This document shows positions 17,505 to 26,678 of a stretch of 64,000 nt of DNA, in pieces; position 1 is the first letter of the stretch, and each line of letters starts with the position of its first letter. Source of the stretch: Brotaphodocola sp003480315. GTDB lineage: Bacteria; Bacillota; Clostridia; Lachnospirales; Lachnospiraceae. Below the pieces are notes generated by a model. The model ran no database searches, was not told where the DNA came from, and saw nothing but the letters and a program-made list of their open reading frames with translations. The translations under genes and the position numbers were made by a program. The stretch lies in assembly GCF_964246085.1 (NCBI RefSeq), contig NZ_CAXTPD010000010.1. One strand, 5' to 3'.

Positions 17505-18568
17505 TCAGGGGACGGGCACCGCTTCGCGTCAGCTTTGGCGGCGGCGGTACGGATGTGGCACCCTTCTGTGTGGAGCAGGGCGGCGCCATCATCGGCAGCA
17601 CCATCAACAAGTATGCGTACTGTTCCATCGTTCCGAGAGAGGATGATCAGATTATCGTACACTCTCTGGACTTTGACATGACAGTCAAATATAACGCGAA
17701 GGAAAATTTTGTCTACGACGGACGGCTGGATCTGGTCACCGCTGCTTTAAAGGCCATGGATATCAACCAGGGCTGTGAGGTTTATTTACAGTGTGACGCG
17801 CCGGCCGGTTCCGGCCTTGGAACCTCATCTACCGTTATGGTTTCCCTGCTGACGGCTATGGCGCGCTGGAAGGGCGTAGAGATGGATGCATACCGCCTGG
17901 CTGACCTGGCTTACCAGGTTGAGCGTGAAGATTTAAAGATTGACGGCGGTTATCAGGATCAGTATGCGGCTACCTTCGGCGGCATCAACTTCATTGAATT
18001 CCATGGCCGCAACAACGTGGTGGTCAACCCGCTGCGCATTAAGAAGGACATTCTGCATGAGCTGCAGTATAACCTGCTCTTATGCTACACAGGCAATATC
18101 CATGTGTCTGCGAATATCATCAAGGACCAGGTGAAAAACTACGAGAAGAAGGACGCCTTTGATGCCATGTGCGAGGTGAAGGCCCTGGCCTATGCCATGA
18201 AGGATGAGCTGTTAAAGGGAAATCTGCACAGCTTCGGAAAACTGCTGGATTATGGCTGGCAGAGCAAAAAACGCATGAGCAGCAAAATCACAAACCCGCA
18301 GATCGATGAGCTTTACGATGAGGCCATCAAGGCCGGGGCTTTGGGCGGCAAGCTGCTTGGCGCGGGCGGCGGCGGTTATCTTCTGATGTACTGCCCGTAC
18401 AATGTCAAGCATAAGGTGGCAGCCCGCATGGAGCAGATGGGCGGCCAGATGGCAGACTGGAACTTTGAGCTGCGCGGCGCCCAGTCCTGGATCGCAGATG
18501 AAAACCGCTGGAATTATAATGAGGTGAAGGTACATCTGCCGAACGGAGATTACGAATTTAAATTATAA
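17498..18568 (+). CDS. hddA: D-glycero-alpha-D-manno-heptose-7-phosphate kinase (GHMP family)
   Basis: The 356-residue GHMP kinase phosphorylates C1 of heptose-7-phosphate in the GDP-heptose route. The N-terminal RAPLRVSFGGGGTD motif, the ATP loop PAGSGLGTSST (near residue 105) and the C-terminal GAGGGGYLL motif are intact. The absence of a HldE-type bifunctional kinase and the presence of the guanylyltransferase support the alpha-anomer (GDP) branch rather than the ADP-beta branch. It overlaps hddC and is followed by gmhB after 9 nt. Confidence 0.9.
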   Translation: MVIRGRAPLRVSFGGGGTDVAPFCVEQGGAIIGSTINKYAYCSIVPREDDQIIVHSLDFDMTVKYNAKENFVYDGRLDLVTAALKAMDINQGCEVYLQCDAPAGSGLGTSSTVMVSLLTAMARWKGVEMDAYRLADLAYQVEREDLKIDGGYQDQYAATFGGINFIEFHGRNNVVVNPLRIKKDILHELQYNLLLCYTGNIHVSANIIKDQVKNYEKKDAFDAMCEVKALAYAMKDELLKGNLHSFGKLLDYGWQSKKRMSSKITNPQIDELYDEAIKAGALGGKLLGAGGGGYLLMYCPYNVKHKVAARMEQMGGQMADWNFELRGAQSWIADENRWNYNEVKVHLPNGDYEFKL

Positions 18569-18577
18569 GGATATTTT

Positions 18578-19159
18578 ATGGAAAAAGTAATATTTCTGGA
18601 CCGGGACGGTACATTGAATGAAGAGGTCAATTACCTGCACCGGAAAGAAGATCTGGTGCTCCTTCCGGGAGTGCCGGAGGCCTTGAAGGCTTTTAAGGAC
18701 CAGGGCTACAGGCTGGTGGTGGTCACCAATCAGGCAGGCGTGGCCCGCGGCTATTATACCGAGGACGATGTAAAAGAGCTGCATCGTTATATGAACGAAC
18801 TGCTGGCCGGACAGGGAGTGAAGATTGATGCGTTTTACTACTGCCCGCACCATCCGGAGCATGGAATCGGAAAATACAAGGTCCGGTGCCACTGCCGCAA
18901 ACCGGAAACAGGCATGTTCGAGATGGCAGAACAGGATTTTGCGGTTGACAAGGCATCCTCCTGGATGATCGGCGACAAGCTGATCGATATGGAAGCGGGC
19001 CGCAATTACGGAGTCCGTACTGTGTTAGTGGGAACCGGCTATGGTGCCGGAGTCCATGAGGAACAGAAGAAAAAGGGAGACTTCCCCTATGACCTGTACG
19101 CAGACGATTTACTGGAGGCATACAATGAAATTAACAGAGAAACAGCAGGAAATCTTTGA
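18578..19159 (+). CDS. gmhB: D-glycero-D-manno-heptose-1,7-bisphosphate 7-phosphatase
   Basis: The 193-residue HAD phosphatase removes the 7-phosphate of heptose-1,7-bisphosphate. The HAD motif FLDRDGTLN holds the nucleophile Asp. VVTNQAGVARG follows, and the zinc-binding Cys/His loop typical of GmhB is seen in YYCPHHPEHG and CHCRKP. The GDK and DMEAGRN motif closes the active site. The gene lies between hddA and gmhA and overlaps gmhA by 35 nt. Confidence 0.93.
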   Translation: MEKVIFLDRDGTLNEEVNYLHRKEDLVLLPGVPEALKAFKDQGYRLVVVTNQAGVARGYYTEDDVKELHRYMNELLAGQGVKIDAFYYCPHHPEHGIGKYKVRCHCRKPETGMFEMAEQDFAVDKASSWMIGDKLIDMEAGRNYGVRTVLVGTGYGAGVHEEQKKKGDFPYDLYADDLLEAYNEINRETAGNL

Positions 19160-19778
19160 GGAGCTGTTTGTACGCTATCCGGTTCTTGAAAAGAACCGGG
19201 AGGATATTTTAAAGGCATATGAGGTTCTGGAGACCTGCTACCGCACAGGCGGAAAGCTTCTGGTAGCCGGAAACGGCGGAAGCTGCGCGGACGCGGAGCA
19301 TATTGTCGGGGAACTGATGAAGGGCTTTAGAAAGCGCCGCCCGTTAGACGAAGCACTGCAGCACAGTCTGGCCATGGAAAACACAAGCCATGGGGCAGAT
19401 CTGGCCCGCAGTCTTCAGGGCAGCCTGCGGGCCATTGCACTGGATGGACATCCGGGACTTTCCACGGCCTTTGCCAACGATGTGGACGCGGATATGATCT
19501 TTGCCCAGCAGGTTTGTGGATATGGGGACAGGGATGATGTATTCCTGGGGATATCCACCTCCGGAAACTCTAAAAATGTGGATTACGCAGTGACCGTTGC
19601 GAAAGCAAAGGGCTTAAGCGTCGTCGGCCTGACCGGAAAGGATGGCGGCCTGCTCGGAAAGCGGGCAGATGTGGCTGTCATCGTTCCGGAGACGGAGACC
19701 TTTAAGATCCAGGAACTGCATCTTCCGATTTATCATGCACTGTGCCTGATGCTGGAAGAGGCCTTCTTCGAGGAGTAG
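19125..19778 (+). CDS. gmhA: Phosphoheptose isomerase (SIS domain)
   Basis: The 217-residue SIS-domain enzyme turns sedoheptulose-7-phosphate into D-glycero-D-manno-heptose-7-phosphate, the entry step of the pathway. The GNGGSCADAEHIVGEL motif and the GISTSGNSKN phosphosugar loop are clear. The ATG at 19125 after CTGGAGG is chosen; an earlier in-frame ATG at 19041 lies deep inside gmhB and would add unrelated residues. With gmhB, hddA and hddC it completes the GDP-heptose pathway. Confidence 0.93.
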   Translation: MKLTEKQQEIFEELFVRYPVLEKNREDILKAYEVLETCYRTGGKLLVAGNGGSCADAEHIVGELMKGFRKRRPLDEALQHSLAMENTSHGADLARSLQGSLRAIALDGHPGLSTAFANDVDADMIFAQQVCGYGDRDDVFLGISTSGNSKNVDYAVTVAKAKGLSVVGLTGKDGGLLGKRADVAVIVPETETFKIQELHLPIYHALCLMLEEAFFEE

Positions 19779-19782
19779 GAAT

Positions 19783-20571
19783 ATGATGAGTCATACTTTT
19801 GCAATCTGTGCCTATAAGGATTCGCCTTATCTGGATGCCTGCATCCATTCCCTGAAGCGCCAGTCGGTGAAATCAAAGATCATTCTCTGTACTTCTACAC
19901 CAAGTCCGTTTCTGGAAGCTATGGCAAAGATCCACGACATTCCGCTGTATGTGCGGGACGGAAAAAGTGACATTCAGGATGACTGGAACTTTGCCTGTGA
20001 AAAGGCGGATACCCGCCTGGTGACTATTGCTCATCAGGACGACTGCTACCACCGGGATTACGCGGCCTGGGTGCAGCGGTGCTGGGAACGATACCCGGAC
20101 ACCACGGTGTTCACCACAGACTGTGCGATCTTAAAGGGTGAAGAGCTGCAGAGACCGGGCATGATCCAGTTTATCAAGATGCTTCTGCGTCTGCCGCTGC
20201 GCCTGCATGGACTGGCAGACCGGACCTTTGTGAAAAAGGCAGCGCTGGTGTTTGGCAACCCGATCATCTGCCCTTCCTGTACTTATGATAAAGAGGCGCT
20301 CGGCACGCCTTTGTTTGACTCGCCCTATAAATTTGCGCTGGACTGGGATACCATGTGGAAGCTGGCGGCGCGGCCGGGCCGTTTTATCTGCGTGGAACGT
20401 CCGCTGATCCGTTATCGGATCCATGACGGAGCTACCACAAAGGCCTGCATTCAGGATCACCGCCGCGGGGCAGATGAGACAGCTATGTATGAGAAAATCT
20501 GGCCAAAGCCGGTGGTGAAGGTACTGATGCACTTTTACCGGAAAGCGTATGCGGCTTACGATAACGCGTAA
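19783..20571 (+). CDS. GT2-family glycosyltransferase
   Basis: The 262-residue protein has a GT-A fold start (TFAICAYKDSPYLDACIHSLKRQS), a DWNFACEKAD segment and the HQDD metal motif near residue 86, then a late W(D)TMWKLA and RIHDGATT region. No membrane helix is evident, so it should act at the inner face of the membrane on a lipid-linked acceptor. The donor could be the GDP-heptose made by the genes directly upstream, but that is inference from position. Confidence 0.8.
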   Translation: MMSHTFAICAYKDSPYLDACIHSLKRQSVKSKIILCTSTPSPFLEAMAKIHDIPLYVRDGKSDIQDDWNFACEKADTRLVTIAHQDDCYHRDYAAWVQRCWERYPDTTVFTTDCAILKGEELQRPGMIQFIKMLLRLPLRLHGLADRTFVKKAALVFGNPIICPSCTYDKEALGTPLFDSPYKFALDWDTMWKLAARPGRFICVERPLIRYRIHDGATTKACIQDHRRGADETAMYEKIWPKPVVKVLMHFYRKAYAAYDNA

Positions 20572-20655
20572 GAGCCTGAAATGACCGGAACGCAGCAAAG
20601 GGAAGCGCCGTGCTTCAGGGCCATCCGGACTGCAACAAAAAATTGGAGTATAATT

Positions 20656-22533
20656 ATGGAAAAGATGGAATTTAGCGGAAAGCAGAAGGCGGAGGCCATG
20701 CAATACCGGTGGACGAAACGGGCAGATGTCTGGAAGACGGAAGCCCTGGTCCTGATCCTGCTGACTGCCTTTACGTTTGTGATCAACCGTCACATGGAGA
20801 TCAAGGGTCTTTACATGGACGATCTCTATCAGTGGTTCTGCTTTAACGATAACCCGTTCTTCGCGGCGGTGTTTACCAGTGGCGGGACACGTTTCCGTGC
20901 CCTTTACAATCTGGCGGCATGGACAGAAATGAAACTTTTCGGCACCCATGTAAACTGGTATGTGCCCTTTAACATTGTGCTGAACTCCTGTCTTGCGTAC
21001 AATCTTTACCGCATGGCAAAACGGTTCAGCCATTCTGCGTATGTGGGAATTTTATGTGCGGTCATGTTTCTGATGTCCCGTATGTCCTACTACCAGATCG
21101 GCCAGGCGCTGGGGCTGATGGAGACCATGGCCATGTGGATGGCGTTGGGAATCCTGTATTTCCTGCTGGAGTTTCTGGGCGAAATAGATGAGGCGGCTGC
21201 GAACCGGAAGTTTTACCTGGCAGTGGTTCTTTATTTCTGTGTCTGCCTGGTGCATGAGCGCTATATGGTGCTGCTTCCGCTGTTTTACTTTTCCCTGATC
21301 TTTCGGCTGTCAAGGAACTGGAAGCTCTGGGCGGCTCCAACTGTTGGATTTGCCCTGATCCAGCTTCTGCGGTTTGTTTTTATCGGCACCATCTCCCCTC
21401 CGGGGACCGGCGGAACCGACGTAGTAGATACCATTTCCGTGAGCTCTGTGCTGCACTTTGTGTTAAGCCAGATTGCCTATATCTTCGGAATCAATGCAGG
21501 ACCGGAGCACTTAAATGGACAGAACTTCCGGGAAGCGCCGCTGTGGGTGATCATTCTCATTGCCCTGGCAGATCTGATGATCGCGATGCTGGTGCTGGCC
21601 TTTCTGATCCGTGTGATCCGGAAGGGAAAGAAGATGGTTCCGTACTTGCAGAAGGCATTCCTGTTTGTGGCATTTATCGGAGCCTGTATCGTCTGCTCCA
21701 GCGTGACCATCCGCGTGGAGATGCGCTGGGTCTATGTTTCCCTGGCGGCAGCGCTGCTATTCCTTTCCTGGATGTACGGCAGTCTGACGGAGCAGATGGC
21801 AAAGCGTGGGCGCTGGATCCAGGCACTTCCGTACTTAAGCCTGTTCACGCTCTATGTGCTGTTCATGCTTCCGGTGGAGCATTATTACCGCGGCCTGTTT
21901 CCGAACCTTTATTACTGGGCTGACCAGGAGCACTATAATGCTCTGGCAGAAGAAACCTACGGACAGTACGGTGTCGGGATCTTTGGAAAGACCATCTACA
22001 TTGTAGGGGACAAATTCGAGATGGATGATTTCACCCAGGCGGAGTTTTTCCGGGTATTTGACCGGTTAAACCGCGATGACTGTGTGAGGGTCGTTCATAT
22101 TAAGGATCTGCGTGACATTGGTCTGATTACCGATGACATGCTGGTGATCCAGGAGGATCCGGAGAACAACCGGTTCCAGGATATCACCCATGCGGCATCC
22201 CTGTTTAAGTGCCGCCCGATCTACGGCTTTTATGATGATGGCTGGTTAGATGAGAGGGCATCCGTCCAGGTGATGGCCGGAAGCACAGGAGAAATCCATT
22301 TAAGCTTCAACTATCCGCGGGATCTCACGGATGACCAGTGGCTGACCGTGTATGTGGATGGTGAGCCAGCCAAGTACATTAACTTTACGGAGCAGAATGA
22401 GGAGTGCACGATCCAGACAGATCCGTACCAGCCGGTGACCCTGCGGTTTGAGAGCAATTTTTATGTGCCGAACGCGCTGGAAAAGCGCGGTGTGACACGG
22501 CTGGCCGTGCTTCTGAAGATGACTGCAGATTAA
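20656..22533 (+). CDS. Polytopic membrane protein of the glycan cluster (possible GT-C transferase or polymerase)
   Basis: The product has 625 residues if started at ATG 20656, which follows a TTGGAGT site; an in-frame ATG at 20581 would prepend a polar stretch. A short cytoplasmic N-terminus is followed by about ten membrane helices to roughly residue 430, then a ~190-residue soluble C-terminal domain. A DDLYQW motif lies in the first extracytoplasmic loop, the usual place for the acidic catalytic residues of GT-C enzymes. The family was not recognised. Candidate roles are glycosyl transfer from a polyprenyl-phosphate sugar or polymerisation. Confidence 0.6.
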   Translation: MEKMEFSGKQKAEAMQYRWTKRADVWKTEALVLILLTAFTFVINRHMEIKGLYMDDLYQWFCFNDNPFFAAVFTSGGTRFRALYNLAAWTEMKLFGTHVNWYVPFNIVLNSCLAYNLYRMAKRFSHSAYVGILCAVMFLMSRMSYYQIGQALGLMETMAMWMALGILYFLLEFLGEIDEAAANRKFYLAVVLYFCVCLVHERYMVLLPLFYFSLIFRLSRNWKLWAAPTVGFALIQLLRFVFIGTISPPGTGGTDVVDTISVSSVLHFVLSQIAYIFGINAGPEHLNGQNFREAPLWVIILIALADLMIAMLVLAFLIRVIRKGKKMVPYLQKAFLFVAFIGACIVCSSVTIRVEMRWVYVSLAAALLFLSWMYGSLTEQMAKRGRWIQALPYLSLFTLYVLFMLPVEHYYRGLFPNLYYWADQEHYNALAEETYGQYGVGIFGKTIYIVGDKFEMDDFTQAEFFRVFDRLNRDDCVRVVHIKDLRDIGLITDDMLVIQEDPENNRFQDITHAASLFKCRPIYGFYDDGWLDERASVQVMAGSTGEIHLSFNYPRDLTDDQWLTVYVDGEPAKYINFTEQNEECTIQTDPYQPVTLRFESNFYVPNALEKRGVTRLAVLLKMTAD

Positions 22534-22562
22534 AATGCAATGAAACATACGGAGGAAAGAAG

Positions 22563-23339
22563 ATGAAGGTTGTAATTCTGGCAGGCGGTCTGGGAACCCG
22601 GATCAGCGAAGAGAGCCATTTAAAGCCGAAGCCAATGATCGAGATTGGCGGACGTCCGATCCTGTGGCACATCATGAAATATTATTCCGAGTTCGGATTC
22701 CATGATTTTGTGATCTGTCTGGGCTATAAGCAGTATGTGGTAAAGGAGTTCTTTGCAGATTATTTCCTGCATACCTCCGATGTGACCTTTGACCTGGCTA
22801 ACAACAGGATGGAGGTTCACAACAACTATGCGGAGCCGTGGAAGGTAACGTTGGTGGATACCGGTTTAAATACTATGACCGGCGGCCGTGTAAAGCGTAT
22901 CCAGCCTTATATTGGTGATGAGCCGTTTATGCTGACCTACGGTGACGGTGTGTGCAACGTGGATTTAAAGGGACTGGTGGAGTTCCACAAGTCTCACGGA
23001 AAGACCGCGACCATCACGACCGTCAGCATCGACCAGCAGAAGGGCGTGCTGGATATCGGTCCGGACAATACAATCCGCTCCTTCCGAGAGAAGGCAGCAT
23101 CTGACGGCGCCATCATCAACGGCGGTTTCATGGTGCTGAATCCGGAAGTTTTCTCCTATCTGAAGGATGATACCACTGTGTTTGAACAGGAGCCGATGAC
23201 CCGCCTGGCAGCAGAGGGACAGCTCATGTCCTTCTATCACGATGGTTTCTGGCAGTGCATGGATACGCAGCGTGAGATGCAGCTTCTGGAGACGCTGTGG
23301 CAGTCCGGCAACGCACCCTGGAAGATCTGGAAGGAATAA
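22563..23339 (+). CDS. rfbF: Glucose-1-phosphate cytidylyltransferase
   Basis: The 258-residue enzyme makes CDP-glucose from CTP and glucose-1-phosphate, the first step toward CDP-3,6-dideoxyhexoses. LAGGLGTRISEESHLKPKPM, LTYGDGVCNVD and the long YFLHTSDVTFDL insertion are characteristic of RfbF rather than of GDP- or dTDP-sugar enzymes. It starts at ATG 22563 after GGAGGAAAG and is followed by rfbG and rfbH in pathway order. Confidence 0.95.
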   Translation: MKVVILAGGLGTRISEESHLKPKPMIEIGGRPILWHIMKYYSEFGFHDFVICLGYKQYVVKEFFADYFLHTSDVTFDLANNRMEVHNNYAEPWKVTLVDTGLNTMTGGRVKRIQPYIGDEPFMLTYGDGVCNVDLKGLVEFHKSHGKTATITTVSIDQQKGVLDIGPDNTIRSFREKAASDGAIINGGFMVLNPEVFSYLKDDTTVFEQEPMTRLAAEGQLMSFYHDGFWQCMDTQREMQLLETLWQSGNAPWKIWKE

Positions 23340-23399
23340 AGAAAGCTTGCTGAAATATCTGGCTGTCGGAACAAGCGGCAGCAGCAGGGAGAGAATACA

Positions 23400-24458
23400 A
23401 TGAAGTATGATTTGAATACATGCAGGGATTTTTATCAGGGAAAGCGCGTTCTGGTGACCGGTCACACCGGCTTTAAGGGCTCCTGGATGTGCCGGATCCT
23501 GACACTGGCCGGTGCGCAGGCGACCGGTTATGCGGCCGAGGCACCGACCGACCCGGCCCTGTTTTCGATTGCCGGGCTGGCGGATACCATGGACAGTGTG
23601 ATCGGAGATATCCGGGATCTGGGGCATCTGAAAGAGGTCTTTGACCGGGTACAGCCGGAGATCGTGCTGCATCTGGCTGCACAGCCCATCGTGCGGGATT
23701 CCTACAAGGATCCGGTCTACACATATGAGACCAATGTGATGGGCACGGTGAATGTGCTGGAGTGCGTGCGCCTGACGCCTTCCGTGAAGTCCTTTTTGAA
23801 TGTGACCACCGATAAGGTGTATGAGAACCGGGAGTGGGAGTATGGGTACCGGGAGTGCGATCCGCTGGATGGCTATGATCCGTATTCCAACAGCAAATCC
23901 TGTTCCGAGCTGGTGACCCACAGCTATCAGAAGTCCTTCTTTGCGGACGGACACTGTGCCATTTCCACTGCCAGGGCCGGAAATGTGATCGGCGGCGGTG
24001 ATTTTGCCAACGACCGGATCATCCCGGACTGTGTGCGGGCCATGGAGGCAGGCAGGGAAATCGTGGTGCGCAATCCCTATTCTACCCGTCCGTTCCAGCA
24101 TGTGCTGGAGCCGCTGTTTGCTTATCTGGAGATTGCCCAGAAGCAGTACGAGGATCTGGCATACCAGGGCTATTACAACGTGGGTCCGGATGAGTGCGAC
24201 TGTGTGACCACCGGCGAGCTGGTAACCCTGTTCTGCGATCTCTGGGGCGAGGGCGCTTCCTGGGTAAACCGCCATGACGGAGGTCCGCATGAGGCAAACT
24301 TTTTAAAGCTGGACTGCTCAAAGCTCAAGAAGACCTTTGGCTGGAAGCCCCACTGGCACATTCAGGATGCCATCGGGAAGACCATTGTCTGGTCGAAGGC
24401 GTACCTGGCCGGTGAGGATATGCGCAAGGTGATGGATCGGCAGATCGGAGAATATTAA
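23400..24458 (+). CDS. rfbG: CDP-glucose 4,6-dehydratase
   Basis: The 352-residue extended short-chain dehydrogenase makes CDP-4-keto-6-deoxyglucose. The NAD-binding loop is TGHTGFKGSW, followed by the LAAQPIVRDSY segment, TTDKVYEN, and the YxxxK catalytic pair in DPYSNSKSCSE. RAGNVIGGGDF further matches RfbG. It lies 60 nt after rfbF and 14 nt before rfbH. Confidence 0.95.
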   Translation: MKYDLNTCRDFYQGKRVLVTGHTGFKGSWMCRILTLAGAQATGYAAEAPTDPALFSIAGLADTMDSVIGDIRDLGHLKEVFDRVQPEIVLHLAAQPIVRDSYKDPVYTYETNVMGTVNVLECVRLTPSVKSFLNVTTDKVYENREWEYGYRECDPLDGYDPYSNSKSCSELVTHSYQKSFFADGHCAISTARAGNVIGGGDFANDRIIPDCVRAMEAGREIVVRNPYSTRPFQHVLEPLFAYLEIAQKQYEDLAYQGYYNVGPDECDCVTTGELVTLFCDLWGEGASWVNRHDGGPHEANFLKLDCSKLKKTFGWKPHWHIQDAIGKTIVWSKAYLAGEDMRKVMDRQIGEY

Positions 24459-24472
24459 AGGAGAGTAATAAC

Positions 24473-25810
24473 ATGGAAAAAACACAGGAGCAGGCACGCC
24501 AGGAAATTCTTGACCTGGTAGCGGATTACTGCAGAACCTATCATATCAATAATAAGAAACCTTACAAGCCGGGCGACCGCATTCCGTATGCGTCCCGTGT
24601 GTACGATGAAGCCGAGATGGTGAATCTGGTGGACAGTGCTCTGGAGTTCTGGCTGACCTCCGGCCGCTATACCGATGAGTTTGAGGCGAAGCTGGCTGAG
24701 TATCTGGGCGTGCGCTACTGCGCCCTGGTAAACTCCGGCTCCTCCGCAAACCTGGTGGCTTTCATGACTCTGACTTCTCCGCTTTTAAAGGAGCGTCAGG
24801 TGAAGCCGGGAGATGAGATCATTACCGTGGCAGCAGGCTTTCCGACTACTGTAACCCCGGCCATCCAGTATGGTGCGGTTCCAGTGTTTGTGGATGTAAC
24901 CATTCCGCAGTACAACATTGATGTGACGAAGCTGGAAGAGGCCTATTCTGAGAAGACCAGGGCAGTCATGATCGCCCATACTCTGGGCAACCCGTTTGAC
25001 TTAAAGGCTGTAAAGGAGTTCTGTGACCGCCATAACCTGTGGCTGATCGAGGACAACTGTGATGCCCTGGGAAGCCGCTACACCATTGACGGCGTGGAGA
25101 AGTTTACCGGCACCGTGGGTGATATCGGAACCTCCAGCTTCTACCCGCCTCATCACATGACCATGGGTGAGGGCGGAGCTGTCTATACCGACAACCCGCT
25201 GCTGAACAAGATCATCCGCTCCTTCCGTGACTGGGGACGCGACTGTGTCTGCCCGTCCGGCCGGGACAACCTGTGCGGACACCGTTTCGACCGCCAGTAC
25301 GGCGAGCTTCCGCTGGGCTACGATCACAAATATGTGTACTCCCATTTCGGCTACAATTTAAAGGCAACCGATCTGCAGGCATCCATCGGATGCGCGCAGC
25401 TTGACAAGTTCCCAGGCTTTGTGGAGCGCAGACGTCATAACTTCGACCGGCTGAAAGCAGCGCTGGCAGACACCGCCGACAAGCTGATCCTGCCGGAGCC
25501 GTGCGAGAACTCCAGACCGAGCTGGTTTGGTTTCCTTATCACCTGCAGGGAAGGTGTGGACCGCAACGCAGTAGTTCAGTACGTGGAGAAGAAGGGCGTA
25601 CAGACCCGAATGCTGTTTGCAGGTAATCTGACCAAGCATCCGTGCTTTGACCAGATGCGTGCAAAGAAGAGCGGCTACCGTGTGGTGGGCGAATTAACCA
25701 ACACCGACCGTATCATGCAGGATACCTTCTGGGTAGGCGTTTATCCGGGCATGAGCGATGAGATGATCGATTATATGGCAGCGACGATCCGCGAAGCCAT
25801 CAACCAGTAA
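24473..25810 (+). CDS. rfbH: CDP-4-keto-6-deoxyglucose 3-dehydrase (E1)
   Basis: The 445-residue enzyme uses pyridoxamine phosphate and a [2Fe-2S] cluster to remove the C3 hydroxyl. It has the aminotransferase fold, but the PLP lysine is replaced by His in PHHMTMGEGGAV, the hallmark of this dehydrase. The cysteines DCVCPSGRDNLC supply the cluster. The enzyme needs an E3 reductase (DdhD/RfbI) for electrons. No such gene is present in this cluster, and no final 4-keto reductase either. Confidence 0.95.
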   Translation: MEKTQEQARQEILDLVADYCRTYHINNKKPYKPGDRIPYASRVYDEAEMVNLVDSALEFWLTSGRYTDEFEAKLAEYLGVRYCALVNSGSSANLVAFMTLTSPLLKERQVKPGDEIITVAAGFPTTVTPAIQYGAVPVFVDVTIPQYNIDVTKLEEAYSEKTRAVMIAHTLGNPFDLKAVKEFCDRHNLWLIEDNCDALGSRYTIDGVEKFTGTVGDIGTSSFYPPHHMTMGEGGAVYTDNPLLNKIIRSFRDWGRDCVCPSGRDNLCGHRFDRQYGELPLGYDHKYVYSHFGYNLKATDLQASIGCAQLDKFPGFVERRRHNFDRLKAALADTADKLILPEPCENSRPSWFGFLITCREGVDRNAVVQYVEKKGVQTRMLFAGNLTKHPCFDQMRAKKSGYRVVGELTNTDRIMQDTFWVGVYPGMSDEMIDYMAATIREAINQ

Positions 25811-25832
25811 TACCCGGAAAAGAGGTCGGACA

Positions 25833-26678
25833 ATGCAGTACGATTTAACAAAGGTCCATGAGATCAACCTGAAGATTTTAAAAGAGATTGACCGGATCTG
25901 CAGAAAATACAAGATTAAATATATGCTGGACGGCGGCACATTACTTGGTGCGGTCCGCCACAAGGGCTTTATCCCGTGGGATGACGACGCGGATATCGCC
26001 TTTACGAGAAACAACTATGAGGCATTTTTAAAGGTAGTAAGACGGGAGCTTCCGGATACCATGGAGCTTCTGATGCCGGAGGATTTCCAGGGTGGAAGGG
26101 CTTTCTTCGATTTTACGGCCCGGGTCATCTACAAAAACAGCCGCCGTCATGAGGATTCACCTGAGGTACAGTATTATGAGGGAAAGCTGAACCATCTGTG
26201 GGTGGATCTGTTCATCATTGACGAGCTTCCGCAAAGCAAGGCGGCAGCAGGCTTTACCCGGCTGCTTCACAAGAGCATCTATCTTCTGGCCATGGGACAC
26301 CGGTATCATCTGGATTTCTCCAAGTACAGCCTGTTCCATAAGCTGGCGGTAGGAGGCGGTTCTGCAGTCGGAAGACTGGTTCCGATGAAGCTGATCTTTA
26401 AAATGCAGCATGCGGCAGCTCTGAAGGACAAGTATGGCCGCAGCAGCCTGCGCTATTACAGCAATTACCAGCCGGATTACCTGTATGTGACCATTCAGAA
26501 GGAATGGTGCGAGGAGATTACCGACATCGAGTTTGAGGGCGAGACGCTGATGGCATCGAAGTATGCTCATGAGGTTCTGACCTGGGTGTACGGCGACTAC
26601 ATGAAGCTGCCGCCGGAGGCAGAGCGGGTACCGGCCCATTCCACAATAGACATTCGGGTATTTGACGAGGAAGCATAA
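25833..26678 (+). CDS. LicD-family phosphotransferase
   Basis: The 281-residue protein carries the LicD signature: LDGGTLLGAVRHKGFIPWDDDADI near residue 30-55, with the acidic DDD metal site. LicD proteins transfer phosphocholine or other phospho-alcohol groups from CDP-activated donors onto surface glycans; the exact substrate varies and cannot be read here. No choline kinase or cytidylyltransferase is nearby. The stop codon overlaps the ATG of the next gene (TAATG), so the two are translationally coupled. Confidence 0.85.
   Translation: MQYDLTKVHEINLKILKEIDRICRKYKIKYMLDGGTLLGAVRHKGFIPWDDDADIAFTRNNYEAFLKVVRRELPDTMELLMPEDFQGGRAFFDFTARVIYKNSRRHEDSPEVQYYEGKLNHLWVDLFIIDELPQSKAAAGFTRLLHKSIYLLAMGHRYHLDFSKYSLFHKLAVGGGSAVGRLVPMKLIFKMQHAAALKDKYGRSSLRYYSNYQPDYLYVTIQKEWCEEITDIEFEGETLMASKYAHEVLTWVYGDYMKLPPEAERVPAHSTIDIRVFDEEA

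Noticed and set aside
20131..21033. 300-codon open frame on the minus strand across two glycan genes
   Set aside because: Antisense to a glycosyltransferase and a membrane protein, with unnatural composition and no ribosome site.
22965..24290. 441-codon open frame on the minus strand opposite rfbF and rfbG
   Set aside because: It spans two well-defined genes and an intergenic gap on the other strand, with no start signal and no domain. Shadow frame.
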